This document shows positions 17,954 through 28,881 of a stretch of DNA of 64,000 nt, one piece after another (within the stretch, counting starts at the first letter, position 1; every line of letters begins with the position of its first letter). Under the pieces are notes generated by a model. The model had not been told where the DNA came from and made no database searches. It worked only from the letters and a program-made list of their open reading frames with translations. A program made the translations under genes and the position numbers. The stretch comes from UTCFX2 sp963788305 (GTDB taxonomy: Bacteria; Chloroflexota; Anaerolineae; Anaerolineales; UBA4823), in contig CAWBGK010000003.1 in NCBI GenBank assembly GCA_963788305.1, positions 68,409 to 132,408 on the forward strand. Reading direction: 5' to 3'.

Positions 17954-20815
17954 TCATCCTTCTGGAATAATCGGCCAATCAATGAGTGTTTCTGTTCCAC
18001 GACCGGATTTACTGAGAATTCGCATGGTTGCTCCGATCTCCTCTGCGCGTTCACGCATGATTTTTATCCCAAGATGGCCCTCTTCCACTGTCTGTGGGTC
18101 GAAACCGCATCCATCGTCCTGAATCCGCAGCTCTATCTGGCCTGGCTCTACGCGCAAGTCAACATCGACACGGGTTGCTTCCGCATGGAGGATCACATTA
18201 TTCATGGCCTCGCGTGCAATTCGATACAAGGCTAAGGATACATTTTCCGGCAGATCAGGTATGTCCATCACTGATATGGTGATGACAGCGCGAGAACGCG
18301 CTCGGGCAGCCTCAACCAGGGTGATCATCAATCTGTCTAAAGTTTGGTAGGATAACTCACCGGAGCGCAGTTCGATCAGCATGTTTCGCATCTCTGCTAA
18401 TGCGCCTCGAATCAACAGGCTGAGTTTGTCCATATTTTGGCGGGCGATCTTTTGATCCTTATCCCAAATGCGCGGGGTTGCTTCGGCGAGCACACTGGCT
18501 GTGAACAGGGTCTGCGTCACAGAATCGTGCAGCTCACGCGCCAGGCGGTTGCGCTCTTCGGCGGTGATCAGCGACTTTGTATGCTTATAAAGCTGCGAAA
18601 TTTCAATTAATTGGGCGATATCGATGGAGAAAATACTCAATAGCTTTATTTCTTCAGCTGTGATGTCCTTTCCTTCTTCATGTATCTCCATTCCTAAAAA
18701 ACCAAAGACCTGATCACGCAGGTAGAGTGGCACGAGCATAATACTCTGGATATTTGCGTCCTGAAAGTGGATGCCAATGGGTCCGATCATCGAGTCCAGC
18801 TGATCTTTTAAGACGAATATGAGTTTTCCGTGTTCCACTTTCGAATCCGATGGAATTTGCTCGGGCAGGGTTGTATAGGTACCGATTAAATTCGGATGAT
18901 CTTCTTTGCGGTAGGAATGTGACAGTATTCTAAGTCGCCTCATTCCTTCGTCCAATTCTGCGATGAAGGAATCTTGAATCGAAAATAACCGATTGATGGT
19001 TTCGTTTATTTTTTCAAATATATCGGTGAGGTCCGAAGATCGAGCCATGGTCTCATTAACAAGCAGGATTGCTGAAAGCCACTCAAGCCGCAGCCGTAAT
19101 TCCTTATTGGTCTCATTGATCTCCGCATTTGCAGCTTTTACTTCTGCAGTCCTTTCTTCTACAAGCGACTCAAGCCGTCTGCGGTATTCAACCAGCTCGG
19201 CTTCCGCCTGTTTACGCAGCGTGATATCCTGCAAGGCGACCACAGCAAATTCGACGTTCCCAGCATCATCCCAAATCGGATTTGCCCAGAATTCCAAGGC
19301 GACGCGCTCGGTTCCCCGATCCATTTCGATGTCATCAGAAAAAGCAAACTCACCTTGAAGTGAGCTGTAAACCGGGAAATCTTCCAGCGGGTATTCCCGG
19401 TCACTGTCTGCAACTCTGATTGAGAAATCTTTAATCGCCTGCGCCAGGGTGCGTCCAACGGAGAGATCGGGCTGAACCCCTTGAGCAGGGTTTTTTAGGA
19501 TCTCTACCGTACGTCGGTTGAGATACTTGGGTCTTTGATCCTTGCCATATAAAATTACTCCAAGCGGCAAGGCCTCCAGGATCTGAGAGAGACGGTGTTC
19601 GCTGTTTTTCAACTTGCGGTTGGCGTTTTCTGTTTCAGATTTCAGCAGGTTGATGCGGTCGGCAAGCGCGATCGACCAGCACACGCTCATCCATATCATC
19701 CCGAACTTGTAAAAATTCTCCGTAAAGATCGTGCTGGTTATTATTACAAAACGGACCATAAGTACCATGATGAGGGAAGCCAGCAAACCAAACCAGGCGA
19801 TCAAAAAGAATCGGGCGGGATGGAAAGCCCTGCCGCCAGGAAGCTATCCCTGCTGCAAGAACCAACATGAGTGAGAGTACAGCCAAGGGTGCCATCAAAT
19901 TCGCGATATTGTGATAACTGACAAATGGGGTCAGAAGCATCAGAACTCCCCAAAATGTTATGAAGCCAATCGTCACCCAATGGAGTAATGCGAGCCGAGT
20001 TTTTAATTCCAAGAATGCATCAATAAATAACATCATTGAAACGATCATTGCAGCGAAAGATAAGGGATAATAGATTTGCCTTAGGGAATATAGGTTCGGG
20101 AAAAAATAGACCTCCAGATAACCGTTGTAAGACAGCTCTTCGAAAATCAAACTCGCAAGCAAAATCACAAAAAACAGATAGCTGGCCTCTCGCAATGAAA
20201 ACAGTAAGAACAGGTGATAGACCAGCAAAGCCATCAATGCGCCGAAGAACAGCCAGTGAAGCATTTTTTCCTGTTGAGATTCGACGTAGAAAGCATCTCT
20301 CGTCCACAGAGTGAGCGGTAAGGTCATTGAAGCGCCATTTTGGAAGCGCAGGTAAAAGGTTTGCTGGCTTTGGGAGGGAACGGCCAGTTTGAGGAGGATG
20401 TAAGGATCAGGGATATCCCGTGTCGAAAGAGGTCTCAAAACCCCGGTCTGCTTCTCAATAAATCCTTCTCCGTCTGGGATAGGCGTGTAAAGGTCTACAT
20501 AATGCATATTAACAAAACCGACCTTCAACAGCCATTCGCCAACCTGTTGGGTTCGATTGTCCAGCCGCAGGCGTACCCAATACACGCTGTTCGTGAAACC
20601 ATAGTTCGGCACTTCCATCTGGCTGGGGATAAATTGGGAATCGAAACCTGAAGATGTTACTTTTCAATGGTCAGCTCCCCGCCAGGATCTTCAAGGATTT
20701 CCAGGTGCAGGCCAAGCGGGTATTCTGTCTGCTCGTCTGTCAGGACAAGGGGTTCCGGCATGGGTGGATTACTGCCTTGTGCAAAAGCCGTGCTGCAATA
20801 GATCAAGATCACCAT
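17954..20815 (-). CDS. 7TMR-DISM sensor histidine kinase (HisKA_3), two frameshifts
   Basis: Membrane sensor kinase of about 950 residues after joining three reading frames. The N-terminal segment (frame near 20815-20665) holds a signal-like helix ending STAFAQ and an extracellular part ending GGELTIEK. A lost base in the AAAAG run near 20660 precedes SSGFDSQFIPSQMEVPNYGF. The 7TMR-DISM extracellular domain and seven-helix bundle extend to about 19800, where the second break joins it to the cytosolic part: PAS-like (about RLSQILEALPLGVILYG), a GAF-like domain, then HisKA_3 with AEERNRLARELHDSVTQ (phospho-His) and an ATPase domain with DDGCGFDPQT. The ligand is probably carbohydrate-like or unknown. 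The start is uncertain: no ATG precedes the signal except at 20815. Confidence 0.8.
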
Positions 20816-21228
20816 AAAGGCGAAAAAGAACGAGGCTTTTATTCAGATTGCACTCTCTTTGTTTTACAATCTCAAACCATATGTTTGAGCTTTTTCCTAT
20901 CAGGAACAATTAAGTGGCAAGAAACCAGAGAATCTTTTCTCGGTGAATGTGAGATTTCCCAACCATGGATTATATTCCAGGATTTAGAAAATGGATGCAT
21001 GCAATAGGAATCGATGCTGGCGGCTGCCCTCGTGAAGGTTTCTAATTTCCGTATCACATTTCCTGGTTTTCAGAAATTTTCCATCCATTTACTTTGCTGC
21101 AGAAGAGGCTTAACCTGGTTGCAAGAATTACAAGGAATAGGAGTGTAAGAGTAGATGAGGTATACTTGGTAGAAATTCTGCAGCATACTCAGACCTAATA
21201 ACTCGTTGACAAGTAGCCAAGGATTCGC
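20816..21228. other. divergent promoter region between kinase and ABC operon
   Basis: No gene called. The region is visibly AT-rich and should hold back-to-back promoters for the sensor kinase (minus) and the ABC transporter operon (plus). No riboswitch core was recognised; in particular I did not find the conserved TPP or SAM motifs. AAGGA lies 8 nt before the ATG at 21229. Confidence 0.4.
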
Positions 21229-21999
21229 ATGAATTTGGTAGTTGAAAACGCTGCTCTAGATTATTCCATGAAGCGAACAGGGCAGCGTATCCTCGCGTTC
21301 GACCACCTCAATTTTTCAGTCAATTCTGGCCAATTTGTGACAATTGTCGGTCCAAGCGGGTGTGGGAAGACCTCACTGCTCCTTGCTATCGCTGGGCTGC
21401 GCCCAATCTCTTCTGGCAGAATTTTCATGAATGGCAGGTCTGTAGAAGGACCCTGTCGGGAAGTAGCCATGGTGTTTCAGACCCCAGCCCTGCTCCCATG
21501 GCGAACTGTGAACCGAAATATTGCCTACGGTTTAGAATTACAAGGAGTGGCGAATGGGGAAATTCAAACACGTGTAAAAAGCATGATCGACCTGGTCCGG
21601 CTCGATGGTTTCGAGCAGAGCTATCCAAGGGAGCTTTCAGGAGGCATGCAGCAGCGCACTAATTTAGCACGAGCCCTGGTTACAGGTCCTGAGCTCTTAT
21701 TATTGGATGAACCTCTCGCCTCACTAGATGCTCAAACACGTGAAATCATGCAGCTTGAGCTCCAGAATATCTGGCTTTCGACAAGAAAAACGGCCATCCT
21801 GGTCACACACCAGATTGATGAAGCTATTTTTCTTGGCGATGTGGTCATTGTCCTATCCCCTCGACCAGGAAGGGTTATAGAAATCGTCCCTGTTGACCTG
21901 CCGCACCCTCGACCACATTCTGTGAAAAGTGACCCGGAATTCTTGAGGCTTCGCGATCATGTTTGGACGTTGATCCAACCTGTCTGTGTCGTTGGGTAA
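21229..21999 (+). CDS. ABC transporter ATP-binding subunit (nitrate/sulfonate/taurine type)
   Basis: ATPase of an SsuB/TauB-type importer, 256 residues. Walker A is GPSGCGKTS (about 44-52), the Q-loop lies in VFQTPALLPWRTV, the signature is LSGGMQQR, Walker B is LLLLDEPLASLD, and the switch His is in ILVTHQIDEA. AAGGA stands 8 nt before the ATG. The permease gene starts 31 bp later and the substrate-binding lipoprotein comes third, the normal gene set of this importer class. Substrate may be a sulfonate, nitrate, a thiamine precursor or another small organic; sequence alone does not say. Confidence 0.92.
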   Translation: MNLVVENAALDYSMKRTGQRILAFDHLNFSVNSGQFVTIVGPSGCGKTSLLLAIAGLRPISSGRIFMNGRSVEGPCREVAMVFQTPALLPWRTVNRNIAYGLELQGVANGEIQTRVKSMIDLVRLDGFEQSYPRELSGGMQQRTNLARALVTGPELLLLDEPLASLDAQTREIMQLELQNIWLSTRKTAILVTHQIDEAIFLGDVVIVLSPRPGRVIEIVPVDLPHPRPHSVKSDPEFLRLRDHVWTLIQPVCVVG

Positions 22000-22030
22000 A
22001 TAAATTGCAACAGAATCCCAAATTGCGACA

Positions 22031-22870
22031 ATGGATAAAAATACTCGCACTGACAGCCATCCCAAGTCAAGGGAAATGGAAGGTTACATCGAAGAAGAAC
22101 CTGATCGTTGGAGGAATTTTCTTCACAGGTATGAGAACCGATTGCTGGCTCTTGGTACAATCTTGTTCTTTTTAGTCGTTTGGGAGCTTCTCCCTCAGCT
22201 CAAGCTGGTAAAACCACTCTTCACAAGCTCACCTTCGCGGATCATCGAGGCTGCTGGATGGTTATTTGCACGCGGCTTCTGGTATGATATTTTCATCAGC
22301 GCAAGCGAGTTTGTGATTGGCTTTGGGTTGGCAGTGATCGTTGGAATTCCACTGGGAATCGTCTTGGGTTGGAACCAACGCTTGAATGCCATGTTTGATC
22401 CCTTTATTTCTGCTTTATATGCTACACCGCGGGTGGCATTGCTGCCTTTGATCATCCTCTGGCTGGGGATCGGCATGAAGTCGATCATTGCAGTAGTCTT
22501 CCTGGGTGCTGTTTTCCCAATCCTTGTCAACACCATATCAGGTGTGAAGAATATTGAAGAAACCCTTCTGTTATGCGCTCGATCTTTTTGTGCCAGCACG
22601 CATCAGATATTATCCACAATCGCGATACCATCGAGCGTACCCATGATCATCGCCGGTATGCGCCTGGCAGTTGGCCGTGGCCTGGTTGGCGTCGTGGTTG
22701 GCGAATTGATCGCATCACGAGCTGGTGTGGGACATATGATGAGCCTGGCAGGCTCGACCTTTCAAACCGATAAGTTATTCGTTGGCGTGGTCCTCCTGGC
22801 ACTCAGTGGTTTTTTTCTAAATGAATTGCTTAAGAAACTGGAGGCCAAATTCGAAGGTTGGCGGCCGTAA
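22031..22870 (+). CDS. ABC transporter permease (SsuC/TauC type)
   Basis: Integral membrane subunit of 279 residues with a binding-protein-dependent permease domain. After a polar N-terminus (residues 1-38) come six hydrophobic segments. The EAA loop region is visible as AIPSSVPMIIAGMRLAVGRG (about 198-217), which contacts the ATPase. The start at 22031 has no good ribosome binding site; an in-frame ATG at 22076 (MEGYIEEEP) is an alternative. It sits between the ATPase and lipoprotein genes of the same importer. Confidence 0.9.
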   Translation: MDKNTRTDSHPKSREMEGYIEEEPDRWRNFLHRYENRLLALGTILFFLVVWELLPQLKLVKPLFTSSPSRIIEAAGWLFARGFWYDIFISASEFVIGFGLAVIVGIPLGIVLGWNQRLNAMFDPFISALYATPRVALLPLIILWLGIGMKSIIAVVFLGAVFPILVNTISGVKNIEETLLLCARSFCASTHQILSTIAIPSSVPMIIAGMRLAVGRGLVGVVVGELIASRAGVGHMMSLAGSTFQTDKLFVGVVLLALSGFFLNELLKKLEAKFEGWRP

Positions 22871-22894
22871 ATCTGGGTTTTGATGGAGGTTAGG

Positions 22895-23981
22895 ATGAAA
22901 AGCAGTATGCCCAATTGCATTTTCATATTTTCTGCTTTGATATTCGCACTTTCGGCTTGTTCTATCAACAGCTCCTTACCCACATCGTCTGTTATTCCAC
23001 CCACAAAAGGGAATAGCCCGACCGCTATTCCCGAGAAAACCAATAGACGAATTGGAAAAGGTTGAAGTCTGCCACAGCGTCAATACCACCGTGTCATTAC
23101 CGCTGTGGTATGCATACGAGCAGCAGCTGTTCCAAAAATACGGTTTAGAAGTCGATATCTTATCAGCAGGCAGCGGCACCAACGCAGCTACTGCAATGAT
23201 AGCGGGTGAGTTCCCCATCTGTCAGCTTGCAGGATCAGCAGTGATCAATGCGGTTGTAGCTGGGGAGGATCTCGTCTACATCGCTGAGTATTTCAATGTC
23301 TATCTTTTTTCTTTGATGGTTTCACCTGAAATTACGAGAGCCGAAGACCTGAAGGGGAAAGCCCTTGCGATCACTCAACCTGGGTCTGCAAACGATACCG
23401 CGATACGCGCCGCTCTCAAGCACATGGGTTTAAAGCCCGATATCGATGTGGCCATACTGAGCATTGGCGATGAGCCCGAGAGATTGGCTGCAATGGAAGC
23501 CGGTCAGGTTGCTGGTGCACTCTTCACACCTCCAACTACTTTAAAAGTGCGCGAAAAGGGTTACTGGCAATTATTAGATCTATCAACAATTAAAGAAGCG
23601 TACACCCGTCAGGGTATCGCGACAACCAGGGAATATCTTCGATCCCATAGGACAACTGTTGTCGCTTTTATGAAAGCGATAAGTGAAGCCATCGCCCTCA
23701 TGAAAAAAGATCCGCAAGGGACTAAAACTACCTTGGCAAAATACCTCGCATTGGACGAAAACACCAATTCGGCACTGCTGGAAGCTGCTTATCAGGAAAT
23801 TATCATCGCTTATCTGCGGGAAAAACCATATCCTACTTTAGAAAGCATCGAAACAGGATTGGCGGAGATCGAAACGCTGAATCCTGACGCTGCGAACATA
23901 GAGCCTGAACAAGTCATGGATGAGACGATAATTCGAGAATTAGACGAATCGGGTTTTTTCGATAGACTGTATCACCAGTAA
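22895..23981 (+). CDS. ABC transporter substrate-binding lipoprotein (SsuA/NMT1-like), frameshifted
   Basis: Periplasmic-type solute-binding lipoprotein of about 362 residues. The start at 22895 follows GGAGG by 5 nt. Signal peptide and lipobox LSAC lie at residues 4-22, with a Ser/Thr/Pro linker behind. The frame is lost near 23050 (GGAAAAGG), where NRRIGKG should read on into LEKVEVCHSVNTTVSLPLWY. The mature part is an NMT1/THI5-like two-lobe fold: YGLEVDILSAGSGTNAATAM, LAGSAVINAVVAGEDL, and ALAITQPGSANDTAIRAALK. This family binds sulfonates, nitrate, bicarbonate or pyrimidine thiamine precursors. It completes the importer encoded at 21229-22870. Confidence 0.83.
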
Positions 23982-24055
23982 CATATATGAAACCATTCAA
24001 GTCTTCGGCTTTTCAATCAACCATTCTGTTTTGATGATTTATTCGGAAAATAGAT

Positions 24056-25928
24056 ATGAAGATGCAAGCAGCATTGAGATTCGATAAAAGCGAGATACAA
24101 GCATCCATTGCAGCAAGATTTGATCGAGTATCTGCCTTGGTTCCAAACCTGCAGGCAGTGAAGAGTCAACGTTACAGCTGGACCTATGCTTATTTACGCA
24201 AAAAGGCGGACCAAATAGCTTATTCGTTGATTGAAAGTTATGGTACGGGGGCTGAGCCAATTGCCCTGCTCCTGGATCATGACGCCCCATTGATTGCAAG
24301 CATCCTCGGGGTACTCAAAGCCGGAAAGTTTTATGCTGTGCTGGACCCTGCTTACCCGAATGGATATCTCTCGGATATTCTGAAAAATCTTGGGGCGCGA
24401 GTATTGGTCACTGACTCACAAAACTTTCAGTTATCTCGAACACTAATTTCGCCAGGCTGTGACTTGATTGTTTATGAGGGAATAGACGATCATTATCCAG
24501 AACTGGAGACATCCATCAACCTATCTGGGGATATGCCGCTTGCGATCTATTTTACATCAGGCTCGACAGGCAGATCAAAAGGAGTAATTCGGTCTCAAAG
24601 TTTAACATTGCACAGGACCTGGTTCGACAGGCAGCAGCATCCAGTCTATCCCGATGATCGACAGACACTGTTGACCTCTTGCAGTTTTGCATCCTCACCG
24701 ACAGATATTTTTAATGCAGTTCTTAATGGCTGCACCCTTTCAATCTATAAGGTTCGCGACCACGTTGCAGGGGAGCTGAAATCGTGGATAAATCATGAAG
24801 GAATAACCTTGTTGCATCCTCCTATCGCCTATTTCCGATACTTCATTGGATCATTGGATCAAAATGATTTTTTCCCTTCAATTCGCCAGGTGACCCTGAC
24901 TGGTGATGTGTTATTCCGCAAAGATATCGAAAATGCCTGGAAACACTTCTCAAAAGAATGCACTTTTGCGCATTGTCTTGCGTCCAGTGAAGCGGGTTTA
25001 ATCAGCAAGATGATCATCACCAATAAAAATGTACTCACGAATCCCATCATTTCAATCGGTTATCCGGTTGATGGACGGGAAATCTGGATCATGGATGATT
25101 CAGGAAAACGCTTGGACTCTGCCCAGACAGGCCGTATCGGAATTCGCTCTCCCTATTTATCCTCAGGTTATTGGAATCTGCCCGAGGAAACAGCAAAACA
25201 TTTCTTCCAGGATCCCGAAGATCCTTCCCAGAGATTCTTTCTCAGCGGAGACCTCGGAAGGATCAAGGAAGATGGGACTTTAGAGGTGCTTGGTCGGGAA
25301 GACGCTGTGGTCAAGGTTCGAGGTTATCGAGTTGACCTGGCAGTTATCGAAGCCGCCTTACTGGAAACAGACGATTATCGAGAAATTGCTGTTCTTGCTA
25401 CCTCAGGTCCTGATGGAGAAAAACAGATTGCTGCCTATTTAGTACACCGGGTAAGTGCTGCTCTGGATGAGCAGGCAGTCCGGAGTGACCTGGCAAAGAA
25501 ACTACCAGAATATATGCTCCCATCAACCTATTCCTTCCTAGAAATGCTTCCTCGGCTACCCAATGGAAAGGTTGACCGGCTGTTTTTAGCTAAGTACCAA
25601 GCAGGTTGATTCTGAGAAGCCTGAACCCTCGACTGATCTGCTGGAAAACGAGTTGGACAAAATCGTATGTGAAACATTGGGTTTACAAACGATTGGTCGC
25701 GATGACGATTTATTTGCTTATGGCTGCAACTCACTTTTGGCAGCCGAGATCATCACAAAATGCACAAAGAAATTCCAGGTCGATATTCCTATGAGAATTT
25801 TTTATGAAAATCCCAGTATGGATGGTTTGGCAGCGTATCTTAAAAGTCAAATAAATGGTCCCCAGTCCATAAGAAACCAACTTGAAATCAACCCCGACAT
25901 TCAAGATTATTTAAGCCAGTTTGCTTGA
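24056..25928 (+). CDS. stand-alone adenylation-carrier (A-PCP) protein, frameshifted
   Basis: Non-ribosomal-peptide-synthetase-like protein of about 623 residues. The adenylation domain has the phosphate loop YFTSGSTGRSKG (about 163-174), an ASSEAG at the place of the usual YGPTE, the SGDLG and GREDAVVKVRGYRVD motifs, and the catalytic Lys in LPNGKVDR. The frame is lost at about 25605 (QAG, stop), and the carrier domain continues as DSEKPEPSTDLLENELDKIV to its phosphopantetheine Ser in GCNSLLAAE. There is no condensation or thioesterase domain. It should activate one amino or carboxylic acid and hold it as a thioester. The ASSEAG variant is unlike most peptide-synthetase A domains and may mean a non-standard acid. 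It is followed by NeuD-like and PPTase genes. Confidence 0.82.
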
Positions 25929-26010
25929 ATGTTTTTTTGGGGTGCACAGAATCAGTAGGAGTCCCGTACCAAACAGGTTCAGCAACATATACAAAGTATT
26001 GGAGTAGCTT

Positions 26011-26673
26011 GTGGAAAAATTGATCATCTTCGGGAATGGCTCGGTTGCAAGTGTCCTTTATTATCACTTGAAGAGGGATACAGATTATCAGATCGCTGGA
26101 TTTACAGTCGATCGTAACGTGATCGAATCCAATACTTTCATGGATTTACCGTTATCATCTTTCGATGAAGTCCAGGAAAAATTTCCCCCGGGTGAATTCA
26201 AGATGATCGTTGCCGTTGGTTATGTAAGGGTAAACCAGCTCCGCGCAGAACGCTACTTTCAAGCAAAGGAGCTGGGTTACCAGATGATAAACTACATCAG
26301 CCCGCGGGCCACCGTCTGGTCAGGATTAGAAATTGGGGATAATTGCAGGATCGGGGATCATTGCATCATTTCTCCATACTGCAAAATCGGTAATGATGTT
26401 TGGATCAGTTCCGGCAGCATCATCGGTCATCATTCAGTCATAAAGGATCACTGCTACTTCTCCTCCAGCGTGAACATCGCTGGATTTGTGACTGTTGAGC
26501 CGTACTGTTATCTTGGGATGAGCGCCGTGATCCGGAATAATATCTCGATCGCTCGTTCGTGTATTATTGGGGCTGGGGCGGTCATATTAGGAGATACACA
26601 GGAGAAGGGAGTATATATGGCGCCCGCCGCCCAAAAGCTCCCGATCAACAGCGACCAGATTTCTCCAAAGTGA
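26011..26673 (+). CDS. NeuD/PglD-type hexapeptide acyltransferase
   Basis: Sialic-acid O-acetyltransferase NeuD family protein, 220 residues. A Rossmann-like N-terminal domain (KLIIFGNGSVASVLYYHL, about 3-20) is followed from about residue 100 by a left-handed beta-helix of hexapeptide repeats: IGDNCRIGDHCIISPYCKIG, then WISSGSIIGHHSVIKDHCYF. The catalytic-type His is in GHHSV, and IGAGAVI closes the helix. It uses GTG at 26011, with GGAG 6 nt upstream. Between the carrier-protein gene and the phosphopantetheinyl transferase gene (overlapping its start), it may take an acyl group from the carrier protein rather than from acetyl-CoA; this is inference from context. Confidence 0.85.
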   Translation: MEKLIIFGNGSVASVLYYHLKRDTDYQIAGFTVDRNVIESNTFMDLPLSSFDEVQEKFPPGEFKMIVAVGYVRVNQLRAERYFQAKELGYQMINYISPRATVWSGLEIGDNCRIGDHCIISPYCKIGNDVWISSGSIIGHHSVIKDHCYFSSSVNIAGFVTVEPYCYLGMSAVIRNNISIARSCIIGAGAVILGDTQEKGVYMAPAAQKLPINSDQISPK

Positions 26674-27472
26674 GGAAGAATAAAGAGAAAAAAAGGTCGG
26701 AGTCATCAAATGGATTTCAACCCATGAGCCTTCTGATCCGCTTTGGCGGTCCCCGCCGTCTCCCTGGATCCTGGGCAGCGCAGAGATCCATGTCTGGTGC
26801 ACCTCGCTTGACCTACCATCGCAGCGGGTTGATGAAATGGTGCAGACTCTTTCCGCTAATGAGCGCCAGAGAGCCGACATCTTCCATCTCGAACGAGAAA
26901 GGCAACGCTTCATCGTGGGGCGAGCTGTTCTCAGAAGAATTCTAAGCTTCTACCTGGAACTGGATCCAGACCAGGTGCAGTTCTGGTACGGACCGCGCGG
27001 CAAACCCTATCTGGCTTCGAGACACGGGAAAGTTAAGACCAGGATTCAACCTCGCTCACGCCGGTCCGCTTGCCCTTTTTGCTTTCAAAAACGACCAGGA
27101 AATTGGCATCGATGTCGAGCTGGTGCGCCCCACTCCTGATATGGACTTAATCGCTTCGAGATTTTTCTCTCCATCCGAGAACAAAACTTATCAAGCTTTG
27201 CCTGAATCACCGGAAAGAGATGGGGTTCTATCGATCTTGGGTGCGTAAAGAAGCGTACCTTAAAGCACTGGGGGAATGGATTCTCACAGCATATGGAATG
27301 TGTTGACGTTTCATTGTTGTCCGTAGAACAAGTCCGACAGTTGAATACCGCTTGGGATCCTGATGAGCTAGACCGCTGGTCTTTGATCTCGTTCACCCCT
27401 TCACTCGGTTTTGTGGCAGCGCTTGCAGTACCAGGACATGATGATCACGCCATAACTTTTAAGTATGAATAA
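26670..27472 (+). CDS. Sfp-type 4'-phosphopantetheinyl transferase, several frameshifts
   Basis: Enzyme that moves phosphopantetheine from CoA to the carrier-protein Ser. The reconstructed length is about 265 residues. The N-terminal part reads VWCTSLDLPSQRVDEMV and HLERERQRFIVGRAVLRRIL. The frame changes near 27040, leading to FNLAHAGPLALFAFKNDQEI and the family motif IGIDVE. Further breaks near 27220 and 27280 give the second motif WVRKEAYLKALGEG. The proposed start is GTG at 26670, overlapping the NeuD stop (GTGA); one missing base in the A-run near 26690 would bring it into frame. The start is therefore tentative. It probably primes the carrier domain encoded at 24056-25928. Confidence 0.75.
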
Positions 27473-27529
27473 CTGGCAGCGCCGCACGTGAGGACGTTTG
27501 CACAACTCATCTGTCAAATAAAGTTAGCT

Positions 27530-28881
27530 GAGAGTGTTGAAAAACAAATTAGGAATTGACCTTTAGGCAGAAGTTTAATACAATCGCAGCATACTTCGAC
27601 AAGGAGCAGCTCATGGAGAAGAAGCGGTTTGTAGAAACAGGTCGAGATTCCTTCTTCGGTGATTATTTATATGACCAGGTGGTCCCTCAAGATCATTTTC
27701 TGCGCAAGCTGAAGCAAGATATCGATTGGGGACGATTTACCCGCAGGCTGATCAGGCTGTACAAAGGGGAAGGCCTGGTAGGCAGACCGCCATTCGACCC
27801 GGCACTGGTTCTGAAGGTTGAATTGATTGCCTATCTGTACAACCTGTCTGAACGACAGGTGGAAGCGTACATCAATGAGAACCTACCAGCAAAATACTTT
27901 GTAGGATTAGCGGTAGATCAGAAATCACCAGACCATTAGACGCTGACTGTTTTTCGAGAACGGCTGCTGCAGCGCGGCAAGCTGAAAGTGTTCCAAGAGC
28001 TGTTGGATGAAATTGTACAGATTGCGCTTGAAAGCGGGATCAAGTTTGGCTCAATCCAGATCGTAGATAGTGTCCACAGCGCTGCAAATGTCAACACGGA
28101 TAAAGAGCACCGGCGAAAGAAGAAAGGGAAGGGCCCGCACGATCCGGATGCCCAGTGGGGTGTGAAGCACAAGCGCAAAGTCACAAATGGAGAAGGGAAA
28201 GAAGAAGAGCAAATCCAGTATTTCTACGGCTACAAAGCCCATGTTAGCCTGAATGCCGAAAATGGTTTGATCACCAGCCTGGAGACCAGCTCCGGCGAAG
28301 TTTACGATGGTCATCACTTCTGTTCGCTGGTGGATCATGATCTCGAACAGAAATCTGCCGCTAGAGACCTATACAGCGGATAAAGGTTATGATGATGGCG
28401 CCAATCACTACTATCTGGAAGTACACCAGCTGCATTCAGCGATCCGGCTAAGAAACTCGTACGCACAAGAAAGATCATAACAAGCAGGTCTGGCTGGACC
28501 TGGAGCGAACGCCGCAATATCGGCAGGGATTGAAGGAGCGTTACAAGATTGAACGTAAGTTTGGTGAAGCCAAGCAGGGGCATGGCTTGGGACGCTGTCG
28601 ATATGTGGGGAAAGCAGGATTTGCGGTGCAGGCTTTTCTGACTGCTATTATGCTCAATCTCAAACGGATCATAAAATTGGTGACTGGTGTGGGCTTCAAA
28701 GTACAGGTTGTTTCCAATGCTTAGCCAGGGGTGAATTGTCAGTGTTGCCCGAAAGCAGACAATAAGGAGCCAATAAAAGGTCAATTTCAAGTGAAAAAGA
28801 TGCGTTTTTATCGATGATCCCTGGTCAAAATGCACTTCATTAGCCAGCTTCGGTTGAATTCATGTATTTATCAACACCCTC
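27530..28881. mobile_element. insertion sequence, IS5/IS1182-like, about 1.35 kb
   Basis: Bounded by 17-bp imperfect terminal inverted repeats, left GAGAGTGTTGAAAAACA (27530-27546) and right (28865-28881, read from the complement) GAGGGTGTTGATAAATA, matching at 14 of 17 positions. The interior is filled by one damaged transposase gene. No target-site duplication could be recognised at the ends. It separates the phosphopantetheinyl transferase gene from the stalk-protein gene. Confidence 0.75.
27613..28724 (+). pseudogene. DDE transposase (IS5/IS1182 superfamily), stop codon plus frameshifts
   Basis: Reconstructed as about 370 residues. AAGGAG lies 6 nt before the ATG at 27613. The N-terminus has VVPQDHFLRKLKQDIDW and the segment VGRPPFDPALVLKVELIAYL. 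DDE residues are in QIVDSVHSAAN, TADKGYDDGA and IERKFGEAKQGHGLGRCRY. An in-frame TAG at 27937-27939 replaces the Ser codon expected in SPDHSTLT (TCG to TAG). Single-base shifts occur near 28345 (EQK to LPLETYTADKG) and near 28455 (RLRNS to THKKDHNKQ). As it stands it cannot make full transposase; whether the damage is real or from sequencing is open. Confidence 0.82.

Noticed and set aside
20816..21228. Possible TPP or other riboswitch upstream of the ABC operon
   Set aside because: Binding proteins of this class sometimes follow TPP riboswitches, but the conserved CTGAGA-type core was not found.
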